From Clostridium sp. UBA4746 (GTDB lineage Bacteria; Bacillota; Clostridia; Clostridiales; Clostridiaceae), in NCBI GenBank assembly GCA_002403785.1, contig DHIM01000016.1, forward strand, positions 8,277-20,231: a stretch of 11,955 nt of DNA, read 5' to 3'. Shown here piece after piece: positions 1-6,605 of this stretch. The position numbers and the translations under genes are program-made. The notes beneath the pieces are model-generated. The model was not told where the DNA came from. It searched no databases and worked only from the letters and a program-made list of their open reading frames with translations. Each line of letters opens with the position of its first letter. Positions within the stretch are counted from its first letter, which is position 1.

Positions 1-1
1 A

Positions 2-549
2 TATTCAGATATAAAAATAATAAATTTAGATAAATTAACTAGTGCAGGCAATTCAGATAATTTAAAAGGATAAAAAACAATATAAATTATACTTTTATTC
101 ACGGAGATATATGCGATAAGCAATTAGTTAATAACATATTTTCTAAAAATGATATTGACTATGTAGTAAACTTTGAAGCAGAAACCCAGGTATACGAAAG
201 TATAAGTGCTCCTAAAATTTGTGTTAAAACTAACGTGTTAGGCACAATATCTATTCTAGATGCCGACCATAATGAAAGAACTAACATACAAGTTGTAAAA
301 AAGGTTATAAATTATACAAATAAAAACAGTGACGAAGAAATTACCGAAAGGCTTATTACCTATGTGGAAGATAAAAAAAGTCATTACATGCGATATAGTA
401 TAGGCCCCAAACCGATTGTACAAGAATTAGGTTGGCATCCAGAAACTCCCTTTGAAATAGGAGTAGAGAAAACAATTAACTGGTATTTACAAAATGAAGA
501 GTGGATGAATAATATAACCTCTGGTGAATATTTAAATAAAGAGCTATAG
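2..549 (+). pseudogene. rfbB: Decayed dTDP-glucose 4,6-dehydratase (RfbB/RmlB) remnant, 5' end outside the window
   Basis: The intact enzyme is an NAD-dependent extended SDR that converts dTDP-glucose to the 4-keto-6-deoxy sugar in rhamnose synthesis. Frame 2 from the left edge reads IINLDKLTSAGNSDNLKG, the NAD-binding beta-strand region of RfbB, and then hits a stop at 71-73. The homology resumes one frame over (frame 1) near base 76 with NYTFIHGDICDKQLV and DYVVNFEAETQVYESI. The family form of the latter is close to VNFAAESHVDRSI, so conserved positions have been replaced. After KTNVLGTISILDA the reading jumps directly to HNERTNIQVVKK, which in the family lies about 150 residues later. The segment holding the STDEVYG and YxxxK active site is therefore deleted, in frame. 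The normal C-terminus (ELGWHPETPFEIG, NWYLQNEEWMNN, SGEY) follows to the stop at 549. Frameshift, active-site loss and motif drift together make this a dead gene. A GTG-initiated stretch at 235-549 stays open but could not be a functional dehydratase. Confidence 0.85.
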
Positions 550-554
550 TGTAG

Positions 555-620
555 TCAATTACTGGTGAAAATGAAATTGGAGCAAATATTATTCATGTTT
601 CAACAGATTATGTACATCAG
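555..620 (+). pseudogene. Possible fragment of dTDP-4-dehydrorhamnose reductase (RmlD)
   Basis: Directly after the rfbB remnant, in another frame, bases 567-614 translate to ENEIGANIIHVSTDYV. This resembles the RmlD region usually written as A..IGA.LVHISTDYVFDG, where STDYV is characteristic of RmlD (RfbB has STDEV). An in-frame TAG lies just upstream at 552-554, and the similarity stops after about 620. Only some 20 residues match, so this is at most a scrap. Its position immediately behind rfbB is where rmlD is often found, which supports the reading. It could be coincidence. Confidence 0.45.
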
Positions 621-627
621 CTTATTT

Positions 628-1062
628 TTATTTTTTGGGCAAAAGAGTCATATCTTTTAAGCATTTAAATAACTTACCACTATTTACATCAACACAATAA
701 GCATATTCATCAACTGTATATTCATCTGTATTTACCGTATATAAATGATAATTTTCACCTTTAATACTTCTTTCTGAGTCATAAAGAATATGTAGTCCCG
801 GTTCAAGTTTTATTTTAGATATTACAATTTTCAAACCCTTTTCTTTGGATATTTTATAATTAGATGGATTATCACGCTTACTATTAATAACCGAATATTT
901 CACTATATTATTATCTTTTTTGTATCCGATTTGAATTGTTTCCTGTTTAATCTCAGTGTTATTTTTTTCAGCCATAACACTTATTGTTCCTACGCAACCT
1001 AAAAAAATACTCAAACTTATTAAGCTGAGTGTCAACATTCTTTTTTTAAAAAATTTAAACAT
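628..1062 (-). CDS. Small secreted protein of unknown function
   Basis: 144 aa. The N-terminus has a classic signal peptide: basic KFFKKR at 3-8, a hydrophobic stretch at about 9-30, and a V-M-A signal-peptidase-I type site at 29-31, so the mature protein would start near Glu32. A cysteine at 23 sits inside the hydrophobic core after F-L-G. This is a poor lipobox, and the hydrophobic run continues past it, so I do not call a lipoprotein. The mature part is beta-rich and ends with YCVDVNSGKLFKC (122-134). The V-D-x-x-(S/T)-G-K-x-F pattern resembles the end of PepSY-like or related small extracytoplasmic domains in Clostridium. Two cysteines (123, 134) flank that motif. The start is supported by GGAAGGGA just upstream. 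It reads the same way as the amidase but behind that gene's terminator, so it is probably monocistronic. The specific function is not recognised. Confidence 0.75.
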   Translation of the reverse strand: MFKFFKKRMLTLSLISLSIFLGCVGTISVMAEKNNTEIKQETIQIGYKKDNNIVKYSVINSKRDNPSNYKISKEKGLKIVISKIKLEPGLHILYDSERSIKGENYHLYTVNTDEYTVDEYAYCVDVNSGKLFKCLKDMTLLPKK

Positions 1063-1126
1063 TAGAGTCCCTTCCTTTCATACTATTTATAGTATTCCTA
1101 ACTTCATATAAATATATACCCTATCA

Positions 1127-1165
1127 ATTATAGTATTATAAAAAAATTCTATAGAATTCAAACAA
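1127..1165 (-). promoter_or_regulatory. Probable promoter of the small secreted protein gene, with an embedded palindrome
   Basis: On the minus strand a TATAAT -10 lies at 1135-1140 and a second TATAAT at 1127-1132. TTGTTT/TTGAAT-like -35 candidates sit 15-19 nt upstream. A perfect 14-bp palindrome, AATTCTATAGAATT (1145-1158), fills the -35/-10 spacer and could be an operator. The -35 assignment is weak and the start point is unproven. The leader to the ATG at 1062 would be about 60 nt. Confidence 0.45.
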
Positions 1166-1208
1166 AAATATACCAGGTAAATAGTTATTTAAACTATCTA
1201 CTTGGTAT
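1160..1208 (-). terminator. Rho-independent terminator of the amidase gene
   Basis: Bases 1170-1186 pair with 1192-1208 to give a 17-bp stem with one mismatch (1180/1198), one G-U pair and a 5-nt loop. On the minus strand the stem is followed by TATTTTTGTTTG, a U-rich tail. It begins 11 nt after the amidase stop codon. The + strand side has no T-run, so it acts on minus-strand transcription. Confidence 0.88.
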
Positions 1209-1218
1209 GTTTAATACG

Positions 1219-1899
1219 CTATTTAAAAATTATTATTTTTGCATCTACACCTACTGTTTTTAATTTTCGAACTTGATTTTCTGCATTTCCTCTTACTAAA
1301 TAAGAACCTTCCACAACTCTATAAAGAGTTTGTCCACTTGTTGTTTGCGTTGGTACTGAAGGTTCAACATACTTAACACCAACCTTCGCCAAAATAGCTT
1401 TTGCTAATGCCTTTATAATTTCATCTCTTTTATCATTATATAAATTATTATCACCCGTATTATCAATAAACCCTACTTCAATTAGCACAGACGGTGCTTT
1501 AGTTTCTCTTAATACATGAAAATTAGCTGCTTTAACTCCTCTGTTTACAAAACCCAAAGCTACAAGATTACTTTGTATTCCCTCCGCTAACCCCTTAGAC
1601 TTTGCTCCTGGATTTAAATAAGTATAAGTTTCAACGCCTTTAGCTTTCTCTGGCTCATAAGCATTTCTATGAAAAGATATAAAATAGTCATATTCGTTCC
1701 TATTTTCAAAGTTGCTTCTTTCCACAAGGCTTATCGTAGAATCACTTGAACGCGTTTCATTTACAGTAATTCCACACCTCCTAATCTCTGCTGCTACAGC
1801 CTTTCCTAAACTTAATACATCATTACTTTCTTTTCTTCCCTTATAGCAAGCGCCACCATCTTCTCCTCCATGTCCATAATCAAAACATAATTTTGCCAT
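1219..1899 (-). CDS. N-acetylmuramoyl-L-alanine amidase (Amidase_3) with C-terminal SPOR-like segment
   Basis: 226 aa from the ATG at 1899, chosen because AAGGGAGTG lies 7 nt upstream. An in-frame extension to 1944 has no ribosome site. The enzyme is a zinc amidase that cuts the bond between MurNAc and L-Ala in peptidoglycan. Zinc ligands and catalytic residues are visible: H10 in DYGHGG, E24 in KGRKESND, H77 in ISFHRNA, and E141 in LIEVGFIDN. The catalytic domain covers about 1-175. A PSVPTQTTSGQT linker leads to about 35 residues (192-226, LYRVVEGSYLVRGNAENQV) that look like a shortened SPOR domain, which binds denuded glycan. There is no signal peptide, as in CwlC-type mother-cell lysins and phage endolysins. 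No other phage genes are present, so a sporulation or autolysis role is more likely. That role is inferred. Confidence 0.9.
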   Translation of the reverse strand: MAKLCFDYGHGGEDGGACYKGRKESNDVLSLGKAVAAEIRRCGITVNETRSSDSTISLVERSNFENRNEYDYFISFHRNAYEPEKAKGVETYTYLNPGAKSKGLAEGIQSNLVALGFVNRGVKAANFHVLRETKAPSVLIEVGFIDNTGDNNLYNDKRDEIIKALAKAILAKVGVKYVEPSVPTQTTSGQTLYRVVEGSYLVRGNAENQVRKLKTVGVDAKIIIFK

Positions 1900-1912
1900 G
1901 TTAATCACTCCC

Positions 1913-1950
1913 TTCATTGTGTTTTCATTCAATATATATGACACAATGAA
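1913..1950 (-). repeat. Perfect 10-bp inverted repeat in the amidase upstream region
   Basis: TTCATTGTGT at 1913-1922 is the exact reverse complement of ACACAATGAA at 1941-1950, with an 18-nt AT-rich spacer. On the minus strand the promoter-proximal arm comes first. The second arm ends at the first bases of the Shine-Dalgarno sequence GAAGGGAG of the amidase gene. If transcription starts upstream of 1950, the mRNA leader can fold into a hairpin abutting the ribosome site. If transcription starts inside it, the repeat could be a DNA operator. Confidence 0.6.
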
Positions 1951-1960
1951 ATTTTGTGCT

Positions 1961-2008
1961 CAATTAAACAAACAAAAAACTAACACAAGAATTTATTCTT
2001 ATGTTAGT
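1961..2008 (-). terminator. Rho-independent terminator ending the kdp locus
   Basis: Bases 1979-1985 pair with 2002-2008 and 1987-1991 pair with 1996-2000, with one mismatch (1986/2001) and a 4-nt loop. On the minus strand the stem is followed by TTTTTTGTTTGTTTAATT. It lies about 135 nt after the histidine kinase stop and upstream of the amidase leader. It therefore closes the potassium operon and separates it from the amidase gene. Confidence 0.85.
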
Positions 2009-2014
2009 CTTTTG

Positions 2015-2124
2015 TCATCTATAACTTTTTTCCTCATCATTTAATAATGTAGTATCATCATTTTTAGCTATATTTTATCTAATTTAAGTTCATATGTAAT
2101 ACCCTTTCTTTGCTGATTTATCAC
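2015..2124 (-). other. Possible decayed small coding remnant between the kinase gene and the terminator
   Basis: The 135 nt between the kinase stop and its terminator contain two short protein-like stretches in different frames: GTG-initiated VINQQRKGITYELKLDKI, ending in TAG, then AKNDDTTLLNDEEKSYR, ending in TGA at 2015. Joined across a one-base shift they look like one hydrophilic protein tail. I recognise no family. This may be chance in AT-rich DNA. Confidence 0.2.
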
Positions 2125-2143
2125 TTTATATTAACTAATTAAT

Positions 2144-4003
2144 TTATTTTTCCACAGGTAATGTAAATATAAATGTACTTCCTTTATTAACTTCGCTTTC
2201 ACAGTAAATGGTTCCACCATGTGCCTCCACAATTCCTTTTGCTATAGAAAGCCCTATACCTGAACTTAGAAATTCTGTATCATAAGCACTTATTTTAACA
2301 AACTTTTCAAATATTTTCTCATGATATTCTCTAGGAATTCCCGTGCCGTTATCCTTAACAAAAACCTTCATTTTTTCTCCAGCTATAAAAGCACCTATAA
2401 CTATTATCCCGCCCGTGTTCGTATATTTTAATGCATTAGAAACCAGATTATTCAATACCCATGTTATCTTCTCTTTATCAACAACTACATTAGGTAATTC
2501 ACCTTTAATACTATTATCTAAAATAATTCCATTATTTTTTGCTTGCGTTGAATAATTTTTAACGCATTCACCTACAATATTAATTATAGAACCTGTTTTT
2601 ATATTGTATACTGCTTTATCCGATTGTATTTTGGAAAGTTTTAATAGATCACTCACTAGATTTGTAAGCTTTTCAGTCTCTTCTTTTATAGTATATAAAA
2701 GCTCTTCTTGTTTTTCGTTTATAGCCCCCACATTCTTTTCAAGTACTAAACCTACCCCCATCATAATTGATGTAAGTGGAGTTTTAAATTCATGAGAGAT
2801 AGTAGCTATAAAATCTGTTCGTACTTTTTCTAATTGCTTATATTCAGTTATATTTTTCAAAAGCACCACTATAGAATTAGTTTTATTTTCTTTATCATTA
2901 ACTACAGTTACTAAAACATTAAAAAAATAAGTGCCCTCATTTACCTGAAAGCTTATTATTTTCTCAATATTAGTGTTTTTATTGTTTACTACATAAAATA
3001 TATAATCATATAACTCCATATTTCTAATTGTCTCTAAAAAATGACTGTTAATAATATTTTGTTCTAACACACCAAATATATTTTCACCAGAATCATTCAA
3101 TAGTTGAATTTTATAGCTAGCATCCAAAACTATTAATGGATCTGTTATACTTTTTACAATTGCAATAGATTTATTTCTCTCTGATAGTAACTTTCCAGTT
3201 GTACTTTGTTCAAACTCATAAAGCCTGCTTGTCATGTTGTTAAATTCTTGAGCCAACATCCCAACTTCATCTTCATTTATTACAGGCGCTTGTTTATTGA
3301 TTTCTCCTTCTTTTACTGATTTTATAGTTTCCGTCAATAAATATATAGGCCTTAGAGACTTATTTGTATATATAAGTGATATTATTAATCCTATAATTGC
3401 AGCTATGGTTGAAATTGATAATATAAGATAAAGAGCATTTAATGCATTTCTTTTAGCATTATCTCTTCCATTAAACATGGCTTTTTCATTAAGCTTTGCT
3501 AAAGTCACTAATTCCTCTTTAACTTTAACTACCAATGTAGAAACTTGTGAATTATAAAATATTATATTTTCACTACTTGAGTGAGTGGTTTGATAGTCTT
3601 GAAGATTTGAAAAAGATTTAACAAACATAAGATAATCATCACTTATCTTATTAGTGACATTCTTTTCACCAACTTCAGAAATATTGTTTCCCCCCACATT
3701 AAGCCATTTGTAGAACTCTTCATTACTATTATAAATAGTATCTATTGAACTTTTATTTTGAAAAGCTATATACTCAAGAATTGCTTTATCCTGAGTTTCA
3801 ATTACCTCATTCATTTTAGTTGAAGCATCAATACTCTTATAATTATTTGTTATTAAACCATCGATCTCTCCACTTACTCTGTACACATTGAAGCTTGAGA
3901 TAAGTCCAATCATTACTATCACTATAACTAAAAACACATTAATAGTTACTATTTTACCTTTTAATGTTTTAATAGAAACCACCACCTTAAATAGGGCATA
4001 CAT
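2144..4003 (-). CDS. Membrane sensor histidine kinase (HAMP-PAS-HisKA-HATPase) of the kdp locus
   Basis: 619 aa from the ATG at 4003. That ATG lies one base past the short-KdpD stop (TAA-A-ATG), which suggests translational coupling. In-frame codons further upstream overlap kdpD and lack a ribosome site. Order of parts: TM1 about 17-38; an extracytoplasmic, mostly helical segment about 39-189; TM2 190-212; HAMP 213-266; PAS-like 280-388; HisKA with H404 in ISHEFKTPL; HATPase_c with N519/N523 (NNLVSNALKY), G1 box DNGTGIP (551-557) and G2 box GIGLS (582-586). All catalytic motifs are intact. It resembles PhoR/WalK-type kinases and not classical KdpD, which has four TM helices and a GAF-like domain fused to its own N-terminal sensor. 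Its place after kdpC, the regulator and the short kdpD makes it the likely kinase of the potassium response. Partner and stimulus are inferred. Confidence 0.9.
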   Translation of the reverse strand: MYALFKVVVSIKTLKGKIVTINVFLVIVIVMIGLISSFNVYRVSGEIDGLITNNYKSIDASTKMNEVIETQDKAILEYIAFQNKSSIDTIYNSNEEFYKWLNVGGNNISEVGEKNVTNKISDDYLMFVKSFSNLQDYQTTHSSSENIIFYNSQVSTLVVKVKEELVTLAKLNEKAMFNGRDNAKRNALNALYLILSISTIAAIIGLIISLIYTNKSLRPIYLLTETIKSVKEGEINKQAPVINEDEVGMLAQEFNNMTSRLYEFEQSTTGKLLSERNKSIAIVKSITDPLIVLDASYKIQLLNDSGENIFGVLEQNIINSHFLETIRNMELYDYIFYVVNNKNTNIEKIISFQVNEGTYFFNVLVTVVNDKENKTNSIVVLLKNITEYKQLEKVRTDFIATISHEFKTPLTSIMMGVGLVLEKNVGAINEKQEELLYTIKEETEKLTNLVSDLLKLSKIQSDKAVYNIKTGSIINIVGECVKNYSTQAKNNGIILDNSIKGELPNVVVDKEKITWVLNNLVSNALKYTNTGGIIVIGAFIAGEKMKVFVKDNGTGIPREYHEKIFEKFVKISAYDTEFLSSGIGLSIAKGIVEAHGGTIYCESEVNKGSTFIFTLPVEK

Positions 4004-4004
4004 T

Positions 4005-5099
4005 TTAATGAACAGGATCTGCAACCACGAGCACATCAATATATTTTGTATCCCTCATTATCCGCCTTACTATAGAGCCTCTTAAAATTTCATTAAATCT
4101 AGTTCTAGCAGATGGGCCCATTATTATCTGAGTTATATTTTTATCTGTTGCATACTCAATAATAGCCTTTACAGGATCTTTACATATATCCACCTTAAGC
4201 TGTACATCCAGCTTCTCACATAGCTTTTTTAATTCTTCTAATTTCCTTAACTCCTCTTTTCCTTTAGTATATAATTTATTTGCATGTAGCACATAAAATT
4301 CTGCTTTTAGCATCTTAGCCGTTCTATAACCTCTCCTTATTAAATATTCTGCATTAAACTTAAGATTAACACATACTAAAATTTTTTCCTGTGCTCCTAT
4401 TAATCCTGCTACTTTCTTTTTATTCTTGTATACTACAAGTTTTTCATCCACTTCATTTGCAACTTCTCTTAAAGTAAGCTCTCTTAATGCATTTAAATTA
4501 CCTATTCTAAAAAAATGGTGTAAGGCGTCTTCAATTTTATCTTGGGAATAAACTTTTCCATCCTTTATCCTCTCACGAAGAGAATCTGGAGATACATCTA
4601 TAACTTTAATTTCATCAGCAATGTCAATAATTTTATCTGGCACCGTTTCTTTAACCTTAATTCCAGTCATTCTACTAACGTGATCATTTAAGCTTTCTAA
4701 GTGCTGAATGTTAACTGCTGTCATCACATTTATACCGTTATCTAATATTTCTAGAACATCTTCAAAACGTTTCTTATTTTTAGAAGTAGGCACATTAGTG
4801 TGTGCTAATTCATCTATTATAACAAACTCTGGTTTTCGTGCTATAACTCCCTCTATATCAAGTTCTTTTAATTTAATCCCTTTATAATTTATTTCTTTTA
4901 AAGGAAGCACCTCTAAACTCTCTATTTGCTCTTCTGTCCCTTTTCTTCCATATGTTTCTATAAGTCCTATAATAATGTCTATGTTACCTTTTTTCATATC
5001 GTTAGCATCATGCAACATTTGATAGCTTTTACCTACACCTGGAGCTGCTCCAATATATATTCTTAATTTCCCTTTTGCTCCTTTTTCGTAATCTTCCAT
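4005..5099 (-). CDS. kdpD: Short KdpD: N-terminal ATP-binding domain plus USP domain only
   Basis: 364 aa, against about 890 for E. coli KdpD. The N-terminal KdpD domain (about 10-215) has Walker A GAAPGVGKS at 17-25 and Walker B FVIIDELAHTN at 92-102. It also has the family blocks NIQHLESLND (130-139) and ALRELTLREVANEVD (204-218). A universal-stress-protein domain follows at about 239-364, ending with MGPSARTRFNEILRGSIVRR. There are no membrane segments, no kinase core and no histidine box, and the reading frame closes cleanly with TAA at 4005. This is therefore a natural stand-alone cytoplasmic sensor, not a broken gene. Such truncated KdpDs are known from other bacteria. It presumably modulates the kinase encoded immediately downstream, in trans. 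The c-di-AMP motif reported for S. aureus KdpD USP (SxS…FTAxY) is not recognisable: the matching positions read VNLKF (244-248) and FYVLH (268-272). Confidence 0.93.
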   Translation of the reverse strand: MEDYEKGAKGKLRIYIGAAPGVGKSYQMLHDANDMKKGNIDIIIGLIETYGRKGTEEQIESLEVLPLKEINYKGIKLKELDIEGVIARKPEFVIIDELAHTNVPTSKNKKRFEDVLEILDNGINVMTAVNIQHLESLNDHVSRMTGIKVKETVPDKIIDIADEIKVIDVSPDSLRERIKDGKVYSQDKIEDALHHFFRIGNLNALRELTLREVANEVDEKLVVYKNKKKVAGLIGAQEKILVCVNLKFNAEYLIRRGYRTAKMLKAEFYVLHANKLYTKGKEELRKLEELKKLCEKLDVQLKVDICKDPVKAIIEYATDKNITQIIMGPSARTRFNEILRGSIVRRIMRDTKYIDVLVVADPVH

Positions 5100-5170
5100 T
5101 TATTATCACGTCCTAAATATTTTCATTATTGATAGAATCATTCATATCATTAATTATAAACTTTTTCTAT

Positions 5171-5782
5171 TTAAATATGTGCATTATTAAATAATTCATA
5201 AATAGAATTAAATAATTTGGCCTCATCAAATTTATTTATGTTCCTATTTGTTTCACTTATTAAATGATAAATTTCTTTATTATAAGGATTTATTGCTAAT
5301 ACCGTTTTTAAAGTATTATGAGCTTCTTCAAACTTACCCTGCTCAAGTAATTTTTTTGACTTTAAAATTAGAGTGTTCTCTTGCTCTAAATACTTTAAAC
5401 TTTTATCAGGGCTTTCCTTAGAATCAAGTATCTCATTAAGAATAGCACTAACTTTACCCGGAGAAAATGGCTTTTGAAGGTATGCTACAGCTCCAAGTTT
5501 AGTACAATCAACCGCATTTTTTACTGTAGCGTAGGCCGTCATTATAATAACAGGACATTTAACTCCCATATCGCGAATTATCTTTAAAACCTCAGTTCCA
5601 TTCATTTCTGGCATTCTAATATCCAAAAAAATTATATCTATATTATCTTTTTCTTTCTGTGTTATATCTATAGCTGACTTACCATCGCCTGCAGTAAGAA
5701 CCTCATAACCCTTTAACTCAAGGCATGTAGTTAACAACATTCTTATATTTTTGGTGTCATCTACCACCAAAACTTTTTTCAT
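5171..5782 (-). CDS. Response regulator: receiver domain plus TPR-like C-terminus, no DNA-binding domain
   Basis: 203 aa from the ATG at 5782, with AGGTGG 5 nt upstream. An in-frame GTG three codons earlier overlaps that ribosome site and is less likely. The receiver domain (1-120) is complete: acidic pair D8/D9, phospho-acceptor D54 in FLDIRMP, T82 in IMTAYA, and K104 in LQKPF. Where KdpE would carry an OmpR-type winged helix, this protein has a charged linker (about 121-137). Two TPR-like helix pairs follow: about 138-168 (KKLLEQGKFEEAHNTLKTVL, then AINPYN) and about 171-201. No winged helix, HTH, ANTAR or AAA domain is visible. It sits between kdpC and the short kdpD and is presumably the phosphorylation target of the downstream kinase. 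The output is unknown: protein-protein contact is the natural guess for TPR helices. It should not be labelled KdpE. Confidence 0.9.
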   Translation of the reverse strand: MKKVLVVDDTKNIRMLLTTCLELKGYEVLTAGDGKSAIDITQKEKDNIDIIFLDIRMPEMNGTEVLKIIRDMGVKCPVIIMTAYATVKNAVDCTKLGAVAYLQKPFSPGKVSAILNEILDSKESPDKSLKYLEQENTLILKSKKLLEQGKFEEAHNTLKTVLAINPYNKEIYHLISETNRNINKFDEAKLFNSIYELFNNAHI

Positions 5783-5853
5783 AATATCCACCTACCTCAT
5801 TAATTCCGTTATTTACATAGATTTAAGTTTGCACTAAACCAACTATAGTAATT

Positions 5854-5885
5854 AAGCCAGACTGTTTAGTTCTTCAGCCTGGCTT
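5854..5885 (-). promoter_or_regulatory. Hairpin between kdpC and the regulatory genes
   Basis: In the 155-nt kdpC-regulator gap, AAGCCAG (5854-5860) pairs with CTGGCTT (5879-5885). The stem is extended past one A/C mismatch by CTG/CAG. It is the only GC-rich patch in the gap. No U-run follows on the minus strand (next bases AATTACTATAG), so it is not a standard terminator. It could stabilise the kdpABC mRNA 3' end, act as a processing site, or attenuate expression of the regulators. Only weak promoter-like hexamers follow. Confidence 0.5.
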
Positions 5886-5937
5886 TCTAAGTGTTCTTAA
5901 TACCATCTTATACATTATATAACGAAAATTTATGTTA

Positions 5938-6576
5938 TTAAAGTTTACCATTGCTTTTTAATATATTTGCTATCTCAAGATTAACTTTTAATACATTCAC
6001 TCTTGGTTCCCCAAAAATACCAAAGGTTTTTCCTTCTGTATTTTTTAATATAATATTATTTAAATCGCTTGAACTAATATTAGTCGCTTTTGAAATAGCT
6101 GCTATCTGTATTTTAGCCGCTTTTGGACTAATATTAGGATCAAGCCCTGATGCAGAACTTGTTAGTAAATCAGTAGGTACATCTCCAGCTTTTAAACCAG
6201 GATGATTTTTTAAAAAATCAACCATATCTTTTTTTACTCTATCCATTAATGCAGGATTTGATGGACCAAGATTCGCAGAGCCTGAAGTTACTCCAGCATA
6301 TGCAATATTACCTTTACTATCAGGTTTCAAATCTGCTTTTGTGTAGGTATTATAATTAGAACTTGAAACTCTTCCTTGAAAAAATCTTTTATTAGTAAAA
6401 CTTTGCCCTATAAGTTGTGAACCAACCTCGCGTCCATTAAGGCTAACCATACTTCCATTAGCCTTATTATTGAATAACACTTGACTTATTAAAGTCATCG
6501 TTAGAGGATATATCAGACCACATAGAACAAGCAATACCACACTTAATAATACTGATTTTTTTAGCATATCTTTCAT
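5938..6576 (-). CDS. kdpC: Potassium-transporting ATPase subunit C
   Basis: 212 aa, slightly longer than E. coli KdpC (190 aa). KdpC is the single-span subunit that stabilises the KdpFABC complex and raises ATP affinity of KdpB. One N-terminal membrane helix is visible at about 9-31. The body has the family blocks FFQGRVSSSNYN, SGSANLGPSNPAL, LTSSASGLDPNISPKAA and IFGEPRVNVLKVN. The ATG is preceded by GAGGAGAG at 7 nt spacing and lies 29 nt behind the kdpB stop, so it is co-transcribed. No defects seen. Confidence 0.97.
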   Translation of the reverse strand: MKDMLKKSVLLSVVLLVLCGLIYPLTMTLISQVLFNNKANGSMVSLNGREVGSQLIGQSFTNKRFFQGRVSSSNYNTYTKADLKPDSKGNIAYAGVTSGSANLGPSNPALMDRVKKDMVDFLKNHPGLKAGDVPTDLLTSSASGLDPNISPKAAKIQIAAISKATNISSSDLNNIILKNTEGKTFGIFGEPRVNVLKVNLEIANILKSNGKL

Positions 6577-6605
6577 TTCTATCTCTCCTCATATAAAGCC
6601 TAAGA

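Noticed and set aside
990..1062. Lipoprotein signal in the 628-1062 protein (F-L-G-C)
   Set aside because: The -3 residue is Phe and the hydrophobic core continues past the Cys to a V-M-A cleavage site.
1219..1899. Amidase as a prophage endolysin
   Set aside because: No holin, structural, integrase or attachment sequences nearby. The SPOR-like tail suits a cellular enzyme better, though phage origin is not excluded.
1900..1944. Longer amidase start adding 15 residues
   Set aside because: No ribosome site precedes it, and the extension spans the inverted repeat and the good Shine-Dalgarno of the inner ATG.
2343..4085. Short + strand open frames (2343-2555, 2604-2795, 3888-4085) opposite the kinase and kdpD
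   Set aside because: They lie antisense to intact catalytic domains and have low-complexity translations.
5171..5782. Naming the response regulator KdpE
   Set aside because: It lacks the OmpR-type winged helix that defines KdpE; only the receiver domain is shared.
5951..6205. 84-codon + strand open frame inside kdpC
   Set aside because: Antisense shadow of kdpC; no start signals.
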